The notes under the pieces: model-generated
What the model was told of the DNA's origin: nothing
Database searches by the model: none
What the model saw: the letters and a program-made list of their open reading frames with translations, nothing else
Shown here: positions 26,011 through 33,454 of the stretch, one piece after another
Layout of the letters: each line of letters opens with the position of its first letter
Position numbering within the stretch: position 1 is the stretch's first letter
Translations under genes and position numbers: made by a program
NCBI GenBank assembly: GCA_029565065.1
Contig: JAKQOW010000073.1
Location: 1 to 55,244, forward strand
Length of the DNA stretch: 55,244 nt
Source: Acidobacteriota bacterium
GTDB lineage: Bacteria; Acidobacteriota; JAAYUB01
Reading direction: 5' to 3'

Positions 26011-26742
26011 ATGGAATTCATCTCTGAACATCATGACCGGCGCCTGGGCGAACTGGAGACCAACCTCGGCTACACGTTCCGGGACCGCCGCCTGCTGCGT
26101 CAGGCGGTCACGCACAAGTCGTTCACCAACGAAAATCCCTCGCTGAATCTGCGACACAACGAGGCGTTGGAATTCCTGGGCGATTCGGTGCTGAACTTCA
26201 CCATCAGCACGCGCCTCTACGAGCTGTTCGCCGGATCCACCGAGGGGGAGCTGTCCCGCTTCCGCAGTGTGCTGGTGAGCGGTCAGCACCTGGTGGAGTT
26301 GGCCCGGACCCTGGACCTGGGCGGCTTTCTTCTGCTGGGCCGCGGCGAGCAGAAAACCGGCGGCGAGGCCAAACCCAACATCCTCATCGACACGCTGGAA
26401 GCGGTGATCGGGGCGATCTATCTCGACAGCGGCATCCGCCCGGCGCGGGCGTTCGTCCACCGGATCTTCTCCGGCTCCCTCCGCCGCCTCAAACGGCACG
26501 GCTTTCTCCTGGTGGACTACAAAACCCAGCTCCAGGAATACCTGGCCGACACCGGCCGCGTGCCGCCGCGCTACGTCAAGGTGTCGGAGGAAGGGCCCGA
26601 CCACGACAAGGTCTTTTCCATGCGGATCGAGGTGGGCGGCGAGATCCTGGGAGAGGGGCGGGGACATTCCAAGAAGGAAGCCCAACAGGCGGCCGCGCGG
26701 CAGGCGCTGGAGATTCTTCAGGGGCGGGACGGGGACAACTAA
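26011..26742 (+). CDS. rnc: Ribonuclease III
   Basis: The 243-aa protein has an N-terminal RNase III domain with the signature HNEALEFLGDSVL and the second acidic site DTLEAVIGAIYLD, and a C-terminal dsRNA-binding domain (DYKTQLQEYLADTG...HSKKEAQQAAARQALEIL). It cleaves double-stranded RNA in rRNA and mRNA processing. The start at 26011 is chosen to match usual family length; the longer open frame overlaps the TPR gene. Confidence 0.93.
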   Translation: MEFISEHHDRRLGELETNLGYTFRDRRLLRQAVTHKSFTNENPSLNLRHNEALEFLGDSVLNFTISTRLYELFAGSTEGELSRFRSVLVSGQHLVELARTLDLGGFLLLGRGEQKTGGEAKPNILIDTLEAVIGAIYLDSGIRPARAFVHRIFSGSLRRLKRHGFLLVDYKTQLQEYLADTGRVPPRYVKVSEEGPDHDKVFSMRIEVGGEILGEGRGHSKKEAQQAAARQALEILQGRDGDN

Positions 26743-27000
26743 TCAGCGAACCGGCGAGCCGGCGAAGCGGTGCGGAACCTGACAGATTTCGGACGGTGGA
26801 CATCGGATATCGGGCAGCCTGATTCACCACAAAAACACAGAGGACAAAAAGCTTTGAGGAGTTCTGGACCCTAACCGAGGGCCGTCTCCCGATTCACCCA
26901 TTCACCGGTTCCCCATCAACCATCCCCTAACCTGCGAACTTGAGAACCTGGCACCTGTGGACCGTCTACCCATTCACCCGTTCACCGTTAGCCTCGATGG
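26743..27000 (+). repeat. Intergenic repeat island (CGGCGAA units, modules I, E, F, G, E)
   Basis: After the rnc stop come GCGAACCGGCGAGCCGGCGA units (26745-26772), module I (ATTCACCACAAAAACACAG, 26822-26850), E on the minus strand (CCCATTCACC, 26893-26910), F (26913-26930), G (26932-26950) and E again (26968-26990). The remainder to 27465 is non-coding and holds the 18-bp inverted repeat pair described separately. Confidence 0.7.
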
Positions 27001-27089
27001 CGATTACTCAGTCACTCCCGATTGTCTGCCAATTTCTGGCAGGAATTTTTTAACTGAAACCATGAGCAAGATTGAGCAGCCGGCAGGCG

Positions 27090-27330
27090 GGAGGTACCGC
27101 GAGCGGCGCGAGGAGCAGCCGCCACGATATCCAGACACCGCGACACCATTCCATCACGGTAGCGGCAGCGCATGTCACGCGACCTGGTGGGCTGTTGCCG
27201 AACTCACGGCGATGGTTTGCCCTTTGATCCCGGACGAACATTCAAGCGGCACAGACCGAGTCATTGGACTCCTGGGATAAGGCGTGCCGATTGGGGTTTC
27301 GCGCCGCTCGCTGCCGCTCGCGGTACCTCC
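27090..27330. other. About 240-bp segment bounded by an 18-bp perfect inverted repeat
   Basis: GGAGGTACCGCGAGCGGC at 27090-27107 is repeated in perfect inversion at 27313-27330. The interior has no convincing gene, and no clear target duplication is visible. It could be a MITE-like remnant or the two feet of a long hairpin. Confidence 0.45.
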
Positions 27331-27465
27331 ACGTTGCCCATCGGTGGATCGTGCACATGTCTCAGGCACTGGGCCGATCGATGTACGACTGGTGGACGAG
27401 TGAATTCCAGATACTCACAATCAATGAGTTCCGGCTACGCTGGGTTGGAATCACTGTCACGATTC

Positions 27466-27638
27466 GGTGAATCAGTGAATGGGTTTTGTGCTCCAGGGCC
27501 CAGAACCCAAGTCCGAATTCCGATGTCCGCGTTACGGGAACGAGCCTCTAGCCTCAAGTCTCGAGCCTCGATTACGATTACGATCACGATTACGATTACG
27601 ATCACGATTACGAATTACGATTACGAATTACGATTACG
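27466..27638 (+). repeat. Repeat island (modules E-D-C-B-A), split by the IS
   Basis: E (GTGAATCAGTGAATGGG) is at 27466-27486, D (CCAGGGCCCAGAACCCAAG) at 27492-27511, C (CCGAATTCCGATGTCCGCG) then TTACGGGAACGAGCCT at 27513-27545, B at 27538-27569, and A (about eleven units) at 27568-27638. The A array is interrupted by the IS at 27639 and resumes at 29021. Confidence 0.85.
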
Positions 27639-27645
27639 GGCCAGG

Positions 27646-27690
27646 TGACAGCATTCGCGCATCACTTGAGTGACAGCATTCGCGCATCAC
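27646..27690 (+). repeat. Terminal doublet of the IS, likely transposase-binding sites
   Basis: TGACAGCATTCGCGCATCAC occurs at 27646-27665 and 27671-27690. The diverged IS end at 1-140 has a different unit sequence but the same two-copy layout and 25-bp period. The right end has only one copy. Confidence 0.7.
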
Positions 27691-27787
27691 CCCTGGCTTC
27701 GTTCTGCCAACATGCTATCTTAAGGCACCTTCATGCTCGAGGATTTGCAATGCGAAAAAAAAGTCATCGGAAGCGTTTCGGCGCGAC

Positions 27788-28942
27788 ATGATCGCCGCCG
27801 TCCGGCGGGGTCAATCCATGCGTTCGGTGGCCCGTCGCCATGGGGTGGATCTGGCCACGGTGATCCGCTGGGTCCGCCGGGCCGAGGGACAGCGGCTGGA
27901 TCGGGCCGATTTGGGAGATCGGCGGCCGGGCCGCCGCAGTGCGATCAATCGGACCGGCCCGGAGCTGGAAGAGCGGGTTCTGGTCGTGCGCGACGAGCTG
28001 AAGCAAGGGGTGTTGGGCGAGTACGGCGCCCGGGCGATTCACGACGAGCTGATCCGCCAACAAGTACCGGCGGTGCCGACGATCCGGACGATTGGCCGCA
28101 TTCTGGCACGGTGGGATGCGGTCCAGCGGGGCCGGCGGAAGCGCTGGCCAGCGCCCCCGCCCGGTTGGCACCTGCCGGCGGTGGGGCACCGGAGAGCCGA
28201 GTTGGACAGCATCGACGTGGTGGAAGGGTTGGCGATCAAGGATGGGCCGGCCTTCGAGTTGTTGACGGTGGTATCGCTGCACGGCGGGCTGGCGGGAGTC
28301 TACCTGAGCCAGCCGTCCTACCGGGCGCCCCATGTGCTGACGGCCTGCCTGGCCCACTGGCAGGCGCACGGCTGCCCGGAGTTTGCCCAGTTCGACAACG
28401 ACAGCCGCTTCCAGGGGCCGCACAGCCATCACAACGTGCTCAGCCGGGTGATGCGACTGTGCCTGGGGCTGGGGGTGACGCCCGTGTTCGTCCCGCCGCA
28501 CGAGTTCGGGTTGCAGGCGGCCATCGAGCACTTCAATGGCCTGTGGCAGCGCAAGGTGTGGCAGCGCTTCGGCTTCCTGTCGGTGGACGCGGTGGCGGAG
28601 CACTCGGCGCGCTATCTGGCGGCCCGCAACGCCCAGCAGGCGCAGCGACGGGAGGCAGCCCCCGCCCGACGTCCCATTCCAGCAGACTGGCGCCTGGACT
28701 TGCAGCGACGCCCAATTGGGCAGATCATCTTCATTCGCCGGACGGACAGCCAAGGCACCGCCGAGTTGCTGGGATACCGCTTTCAGGTGGACCGGCACTG
28801 GTTGTTCCGGCTGGTCCGGTGCACGGTCGACCTCCAGCAGCATCGGATCGATTTCCATGCACTGAGCCGACGCCAACCGGCTTGTCAACCCTTGCTGGGA
28901 CAAGCGTTTCATGAGATTCTGAATCGGCACTTCCATGAATAG
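27788..28942 (+). CDS. Transposase with integrase (rve) catalytic core
   Basis: The 384-aa protein (from ATG 27788) has an N-terminal helix-turn-helix (SMRSVARRHGVDLATVIRWVRR) and an rve-type DDE core: D143 (IDVVEGL), D203 (FDNDSRFQG) and a glutamate at either E239 (PPHEFG, 35 residues after D203) or E247 (AIEHFNG). The FDNDSRFQG/AIEHFNG type is familiar from Planctomycetes and Acidobacteria insertion elements but I cannot name the IS family. A second start, ATG 27750, is followed by CGA and eight A. It is in another frame (its stop overlaps this ATG as ATGA), and a -1 slip on A8 would join it to this frame. Confidence 0.85.
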   Translation: MIAAVRRGQSMRSVARRHGVDLATVIRWVRRAEGQRLDRADLGDRRPGRRSAINRTGPELEERVLVVRDELKQGVLGEYGARAIHDELIRQQVPAVPTIRTIGRILARWDAVQRGRRKRWPAPPPGWHLPAVGHRRAELDSIDVVEGLAIKDGPAFELLTVVSLHGGLAGVYLSQPSYRAPHVLTACLAHWQAHGCPEFAQFDNDSRFQGPHSHHNVLSRVMRLCLGLGVTPVFVPPHEFGLQAAIEHFNGLWQRKVWQRFGFLSVDAVAEHSARYLAARNAQQAQRREAAPARRPIPADWRLDLQRRPIGQIIFIRRTDSQGTAELLGYRFQVDRHWLFRLVRCTVDLQQHRIDFHALSRRQPACQPLLGQAFHEILNRHFHE

Positions 28943-29020
28943 CTCGATTTTACAGGCTTCTCCAAGCCAAGTTGACAGGGTCTGGCATTTCAAGTGATGC
29001 GCGAATGCTGTCACCTGGCC

Positions 29021-29096
29021 ATTACGAGCACGAACCATCAACCATCAACCATCAACTCCTCTTCAAGCTGAGAACTTGCGAACCTGCGAACCCTTC
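29021..29096 (+). repeat. Repeat island continued right of the IS (modules A-F-G)
   Basis: ATTACGAGCACGAACC (29021-29036) continues the interrupted A array. F (ACCATCA three times, to 29058) and G (GAACTTGCGAACCTGCGAAC, 29068-29092) follow. Removing the IS and one ATTACG restores an E-D-C-B-A-F-G island. Confidence 0.8.
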
Positions 29097-29196
29097 TTCA
29101 TCCAGAACCATCCCCTTCCGGTTCCCGACTTTTCATGATCAACGGTTCACGGATGGACTTGACGTCCGTCTCAAGCTCCGCTAGTCTGGAGCCATC

Positions 29197-30714
29197 ATGA
29201 CACGAACGTCGCGACAGCAATGCGACCGACAGCGGGTGCCGCCGGGTTGGGCCGTCGTCGGGCTGAGTCTGATCCTGATGGCCGGGACGGGCCGGGCCGA
29301 AAGCTGGGAGGTGCTGAACGAGGAGCTGCGCGGCCCGCTGACGGCGTTGACCCGCAGTTATTTCGGCCCCGACGCAACCCCGTCCGCCGACGCGTTGGCC
29401 GCAACCACGCCGTCCGCGCACCTGTGGCTGGTGGTGGTGGGGTTCATCGGCGGGATCGAACCGCGGGACAGCTCGGCGTCGGGGGTGGTGGCCATCGAAA
29501 AGCACCTCGATGTGCAGATGGAACCCCGTGAAGACATCCTGTACCTCGCGTACAACAACCTGCGGTGGCGCCGCGCCGCCGACGAGGTCGCCGCCGCCGT
29601 CGCAAACGCCCGCGCCGAGGGCCGGCTGTGGCCCGGACTCCGCCAACCACTGATCGTGGCGGTGGGGCACAGTTGGGGAGCCGGCGCCATCGAGGGCCTC
29701 GCCGAGCGGCTGGGCCAATACGGACTGGACGTCTCGCTGGCGGTGTTCCTGGACGGCTTCGGCTGGAGCCGTCTGCAGGTCCCCCCCGGCGTCCGGTTTG
29801 CGGTGAATTTTTATCAGCGGTCGGGCATTCTCGGCGGATTCCCCCTGCGGGGCAAGAGCGGGTTGGTCATCCAGGACCCCGCGCGCACCTGCGATCTGGG
29901 CAGTTTCCGGATCAAACCGCGGGCCGACCACTGGGGCTGGAGCTGGACGCTCGTGCAGCCCCTGGTGTACCGCTGGCACCACCTGCTGGCTCACGACAAC
30001 CGGGTGAAGGGTTTTCTGGTGGATCTCGTGCGCCTCTGTCATGAGGTATTGGTCCGGACCATCCCCTGGCCGCCGCCCGGTTCCGACCGGCTGTTCGAGC
30101 GGGTGGTGGTCCTCGACAGTGACGAACCGGTGCCGCCGGAGGTCTCGCCCGGCGTGCTGCTGGCCCGCCGCGCCGGCACGCCCGCAGCCGAGGTTGTCTC
30201 CCTCTCCGGACCGGGGACCGACGGCGCCGACTGCCAGAGCCTGATGGCGGAAATCCAAGCCCTCCGGCCGTCGCTGGTCGTGGCGCTGGAGCTGTTCGAC
30301 CGGCACTTCCCCGATCCTCTGGAGTTTAGCGAGGACCAGCGACGGCGGGTGGACCAGCTCGTGCGCCATTTGACGAACACCGGGGCGATCGTGGCGGTGG
30401 GCCTGCTGCCGGACGCGGACGCGGAACGGCCGGCGCCCGTCAACCGGTATCTCCTGCGGATTCAGGGCCAATTCCCTAACCTGTTGCTGTTGAATCGGGC
30501 GCAGACAGACGATCCCTGGTTCCGGCGCCAGATCGCATCGGAAACCGGCCGATCGACCGGCCCGGAACCCGGCCGCGTGGCCGAGTTGCTGCTGGAGCAA
30601 CTCCACGCCTATTGTCCGGAACGGATCCCGTCCGGACTCACCACCGCCGCCGGCTCGCCTTCCGCCGCCACCGCTCCGGCCGCCGTCGCTCCGGCCGGAA
30701 CACCCGAACGGTGA
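29197..30714 (+). CDS. Secreted protein with alpha/beta-hydrolase-like N-terminal half
   Basis: The 505-aa protein has a possible signal segment near residues 18-35 (VPPGWAVVGLSLILMAGTGRA). GHSWGAGA near residue 153 is a G-X-S-X-G nucleophile elbow after a strand (LIVAVGHSWGAGAIEGL). The C-terminal half (from about 330) has a Rossmann-like pattern with SGNH-hydrolase feel (LVVALELFDRHFP...AIVAVGLLPDADA...NLLLLN). The tail is Ala/Pro-rich. No family is assigned; a two-domain lipase/esterase is an inference. The start at 29197 is the first ATG after the repeats and may be off by a few codons. Confidence 0.6.
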   Translation: MTRTSRQQCDRQRVPPGWAVVGLSLILMAGTGRAESWEVLNEELRGPLTALTRSYFGPDATPSADALAATTPSAHLWLVVVGFIGGIEPRDSSASGVVAIEKHLDVQMEPREDILYLAYNNLRWRRAADEVAAAVANARAEGRLWPGLRQPLIVAVGHSWGAGAIEGLAERLGQYGLDVSLAVFLDGFGWSRLQVPPGVRFAVNFYQRSGILGGFPLRGKSGLVIQDPARTCDLGSFRIKPRADHWGWSWTLVQPLVYRWHHLLAHDNRVKGFLVDLVRLCHEVLVRTIPWPPPGSDRLFERVVVLDSDEPVPPEVSPGVLLARRAGTPAAEVVSLSGPGTDGADCQSLMAEIQALRPSLVVALELFDRHFPDPLEFSEDQRRRVDQLVRHLTNTGAIVAVGLLPDADAERPAPVNRYLLRIQGQFPNLLLLNRAQTDDPWFRRQIASETGRSTGPEPGRVAELLLEQLHAYCPERIPSGLTTAAGSPSAATAPAAVAPAGTPER

Positions 30715-30946
30715 ACGGCCGCTGCGTTCGCCGGCTCGCCAGTTCAGAAATTCTCAAATTCCACGACTGACGCCAGGTGTCGATATTTTTGAATTGTCGT
30801 GATACGCCGCATCTTGGATGCCGATGCCCGCGCTTGCGCAAACCGGGCATGTGATCCGGTTTTCGGCCGCGAGTCAGGATGCAGGGTCCGGCTGGCCGTC
30901 CGTCGCGGCATGCTGCCCGAATCTTGCGGAGTCGCTCCTCACTCCA

Positions 30947-32320
30947 CTACCGCACCTTGACCAGCGTGTAGCGGCCGCCCCGGTTGTCGTTGAGGCAGAG
31001 GAGCCGCCCGTTGCGCACCGCTTGGAAATGGGCGGCGAAGGTGTCCGTCCGGCCCTGATAGCGGTTCGTGGCGGTCAACTGCCAGTTATTGACGGTGTAC
31101 CGGCCCCGGAACTCCTGCTGGAAGGTGTTCATGCCGCCCACCACGGCGCCGCTGGCCCCGCTGTGGACGCTGGTGTAGCTGCCGTCCCGGTTGAAGGTGA
31201 ACACGGCGCCGCTGGCGGCGAGCGTGGCGCCGGCCGCCAGGCCCGTCACAGAGTCGTACCACTGGGTGGTGGTGCTGCCGCCGCTCTGCCAGGTGCCGAC
31301 GACGTCCGCCGCGGCGACGGCGAATTTGTTGTAGCGGTTCATGGCGATGAGCGCGTCAGGCGAGGGGAACAGGCGGTAGGAGGTGTCCCGGTCGGGTGTG
31401 GCCGCCAGGTAGAAGTTGCCGTCCCAGACCATGGCCAGGTACACCCGCTCGCCGGTCTGCCGGTCGACGGCCTCGCCTTCCTTCCATTCGTGGATCATGG
31501 TCTTGCGGTTCTCGTTTTCCGAGACGATGGTGTACCGGGGCTTCACGAACCGGTGCCACAGGTTGTCCCGGATGTTGCCGTTGGGGGGGCGCATGTCCGC
31601 GTTCACCGGGAAGTAATAGTAGAGATAGACCCGGATAGCGCCCTGCTGCACCAGGACCCAATCGGCCTGCACGCCGGCGGTCCAGCCGTCGTCGAAGTTG
31701 GAGGAGGTGAACTGGAAGGCGCTCCGGGTCGCCGGCGCGGGCGGCGGGGGGGGCGGGGGGGCGGCGGCCGGCGCGGCGGACGCCGTTCCGGCCAGGGTGA
31801 CGGAGCGCAGGAACTTCTGAATGGTCGGGATGTAGCTCTTCTGGTTGGTCAGCCCGATGGCCGTGAGCCGCTTGCCGTAGCCGGAAAATGTCTGGAAGAT
31901 GAGAGTGCCCGGCCGGCCCCCATGGGTGAACGCGCCGGTGGCGGAGCGGCATTTCCAGCCGTTGGCGGCGGGGATGTCCGTGACACCGGAGGGCCCGGTG
32001 GCGGACAGTTTCTGGACCGCCACGGCCTGCCATTCGGCCTTGAAATCCTGCTCGAGGCTCCCCGCGCTGCCGAGGCTGTTGTACACGATGAGCTGGCACC
32101 AGCCCTGGTCCTGGTCGACCCGGCTGTACATGACGGAGGAATTCGGCGAGACACTCCGCTGCCATCCGGCCGGCGGGGTGAAGCGGGCCAGGTCGTAGGT
32201 CTGGACAGCAGCCGGATTGCCTCCGCCTGCGGTCGAGCCCTGAGCGCCGGCATCGGTGAGATTCCCCAAGCAGGCCAGGCTGAGCACGACGCCCGCAACG
32301 AGACGGCTGAAGGATGTCAT
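30947..32320 (-). CDS. Secreted protein of unknown function with a poly-proline linker
   Basis: The 457-aa protein has a signal peptide (MTSFSRLVAGVVLSLACLGNLTDAGA). An N-terminal domain (about 45-180, YDLARFTPPAGWQRSV...) is joined by a proline stretch to a C-terminal domain that includes a lipocalin-like end (VVGTWQSGGSTTTQWYD...GSYTSVHSG...RGRYTVNNWQLTATN). The linker codons form G8-C-G7 on the plus strand (31746-31761), prone to slippage. The start at 32320 follows GGAG. A weak palindrome ATGCCCG...CGGGCAT (30834-30850) lies in the 232-bp gap downstream. Confidence 0.65.
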   Translation of the reverse strand: MTSFSRLVAGVVLSLACLGNLTDAGAQGSTAGGGNPAAVQTYDLARFTPPAGWQRSVSPNSSVMYSRVDQDQGWCQLIVYNSLGSAGSLEQDFKAEWQAVAVQKLSATGPSGVTDIPAANGWKCRSATGAFTHGGRPGTLIFQTFSGYGKRLTAIGLTNQKSYIPTIQKFLRSVTLAGTASAAPAAAPPPPPPPAPATRSAFQFTSSNFDDGWTAGVQADWVLVQQGAIRVYLYYYFPVNADMRPPNGNIRDNLWHRFVKPRYTIVSENENRKTMIHEWKEGEAVDRQTGERVYLAMVWDGNFYLAATPDRDTSYRLFPSPDALIAMNRYNKFAVAAADVVGTWQSGGSTTTQWYDSVTGLAAGATLAASGAVFTFNRDGSYTSVHSGASGAVVGGMNTFQQEFRGRYTVNNWQLTATNRYQGRTDTFAAHFQAVRNGRLLCLNDNRGGRYTLVKVR

Positions 32321-32419
32321 GGTGATTCTCCGTTTTTGAGCAGTGAACAATTCACCGGAAGGCCGGTGATCATTAGAGTGGGGAAAACATCGATCAGATG
32401 CAGCGGTTCGACCGGTGCC

Positions 32420-32536
32420 CGACGTTCGAATGATCGGGAACGAGCCCTGCGCCCCGAGGCACGATTACGAATTACGATTACGATTACGAATTACGATGAC
32501 GACTTACGATAAAAGGACCCATTCACCCATTCACCC
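32420..32536 (+). repeat. Repeat island (modules C/B-A-E) running into rpiB
   Basis: A decayed C/B block (GATCGGGAACGAGCCC) is at 32432-32460, A (ATTACG units) at 32461-32513 and E (CCCATTCACCCATTCACC) at 32515-32536. The E array overlaps the end of the rpiB coding region and contributes its stop codon. Confidence 0.8.
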
Positions 32537-32987
32537 TGTTCCCCAATTGCCGCTCCTCGATGAGCCGGATCTTCTCCAGCCGGCGGGCGTGGCGGCCGCC
32601 GTCGAACGGCGCGTCCAGCCAGGCGCGCACCATGGCCAGCCCCGTCTCCACGCTGACGAACCGGCCCGGCAGGACCAGGATGTTCGTGTCGTTGTGCCGG
32701 CGGCTCAGCTCGGCCATCTCCGGGGAGAAGCAGAGCCCGGCCCGGATGCCGCGGAACTTGTTGGCGGTGATGCTCATGCCGATGCCGCTGCCGCAGATCA
32801 GGATCCCGCGGTCGAACTCGCCGGCGGCCACCCGGCCGGCCACGGCGGCGCCGAAGTCCGGGTAGTCCACGGACTCGGCTGACGCCGGTCCGGCATCGGC
32901 CAAATTCACGCCGAGGCGGTTGCATTCGGCCCGGATGGCTTCCTTGAGATCGAACCCCGCATGGTCGCTGCCGATGATGATGCGCAT
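32523..32987 (-). CDS. rpiB: Ribose-5-phosphate isomerase B
   Basis: The 154-aa enzyme interconverts ribose-5-phosphate and ribulose-5-phosphate. RpiB motifs are clear: IIIGSDHAGFDLK at the N-terminus, the active-site cysteine in ILICGSGIGMSITANK, and RHNDTNILVLPGRFV. The last residues (NRVNG) and the TGA come from a GTGAATGGGTGA repeat unit, so the repeat has replaced the natural end of the gene. GGGGAGGG precedes the ATG. The gene diverges from rpsU. Confidence 0.93.
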   Translation of the reverse strand: MRIIIGSDHAGFDLKEAIRAECNRLGVNLADAGPASAESVDYPDFGAAVAGRVAAGEFDRGILICGSGIGMSITANKFRGIRAGLCFSPEMAELSRRHNDTNILVLPGRFVSVETGLAMVRAWLDAPFDGGRHARRLEKIRLIEERQLGNRVNG

Positions 32988-33016
32988 CGTCCCTCCCCAT
33001 CCCGGATTTCGACGGT

Positions 33017-33045
33017 ATTGTTCCCGATAACGGCCGGCGGGTCAA
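33017..33045 (-). promoter_or_regulatory. rpiB promoter
   Basis: On the minus strand, TTGACC (33045-33040), 17 bp, AACAAT (33022-33017). Its -35 faces the rpsU -35 with only 11 bp between them, forming a GTCAA...TTGAC symmetric pair. Confidence 0.5.
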
Positions 33046-33056
33046 CGCAAAACTGC

Positions 33057-33085
33057 TTGACAGCGCAGGGGTCCGTCCATATACT
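33057..33085 (+). promoter_or_regulatory. rpsU promoter, near-consensus sigma70
   Basis: TTGACA (33057-33062), exactly 17 bp, TATACT (33080-33085). It is the best promoter in the window, as expected for a ribosomal protein gene. Confidence 0.8.
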
Positions 33086-33123
33086 GCCGTTTTCGAGTTT
33101 GCGCCCAAAGGGAGGTGAGTCGT

Positions 33124-33330
33124 TTGGCATACATCACCGTGCAGGACGGGGAAAGCCTGGAGAGCGCCCTGCGCCGGTTCAAGCGGAAAGTCCAACAAGA
33201 AGATATCATCAAGGAAGTGAAGAAGCACTCCTTCTTCCTGAAACCCGGCGAGAAGCTGCGCATCAAGCAGGCCTTGGCCCGCAAGCGCCTGAGAAAGAAG
33301 ATGCGCAACATCCAGCGCCGGCTGGACTGA
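33124..33330 (+). CDS. rpsU: Ribosomal protein S21
   Basis: The 68-aa basic protein (AYITVQDGESLESALRRFKR then KVQQEDII...) is bS21, a late-binding small-subunit protein that helps initiation. The start is read as TTG at 33124 because GGAGG (33111-33115) lies 8 bp upstream. The in-frame GTG at 33115 overlaps that ribosome site and is unlikely. A strong promoter precedes it and an intrinsic terminator follows 12 bp after the stop, so it is a single-gene transcript. Confidence 0.92.
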   Translation: MAYITVQDGESLESALRRFKRKVQQEDIIKEVKKHSFFLKPGEKLRIKQALARKRLRKKMRNIQRRLD

Positions 33331-33341
33331 GTCACACCCCA

Positions 33342-33379
33342 GGGCTACCGGATTTCTTCCGGTAGCCCTTTTTGTCTTT
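33342..33379 (+). terminator. Intrinsic terminator of rpsU
   Basis: A perfect 11-bp stem GGGCTACCGGA / TCCGGTAGCCC with a 5-base loop, followed by TTTTTGTCTTT. Confidence 0.92.
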
Positions 33380-33454
33380 ACGGCAGCCGGCGCGGACGGG
33401 CCGGCCCCCTGCCGGAGACGGCGGACAGACGATCGGCCCGAAAGCGAGGTCCCC

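Larger units (their letters stand above)
27639..29020 (+). mobile_element. Complete insertion sequence with 31-bp perfect terminal inverted repeats
   Basis: The 1382-bp element has ends at 27639-27669 and 28990-29020 that are perfect 31-bp inverted repeats starting GGCCAGGTGACAGCATTCGC. Flanking ATTACG at 27633-27638 and 29021-29026 would be a 6-bp target duplication, but ATTACG is also the local repeat unit, so this is ambiguous. The left end carries a second copy of the 20-bp core (27646-27665 and 27671-27690, 25 bp apart). One transposase gene fills the element. Confidence 0.9.

Noticed and set aside
26957..27280. A 107-codon frame in the 900-bp gap before the IS
   Set aside because: It begins in repeat module E and crosses the inverted-repeat unit; composition is not gene-like.
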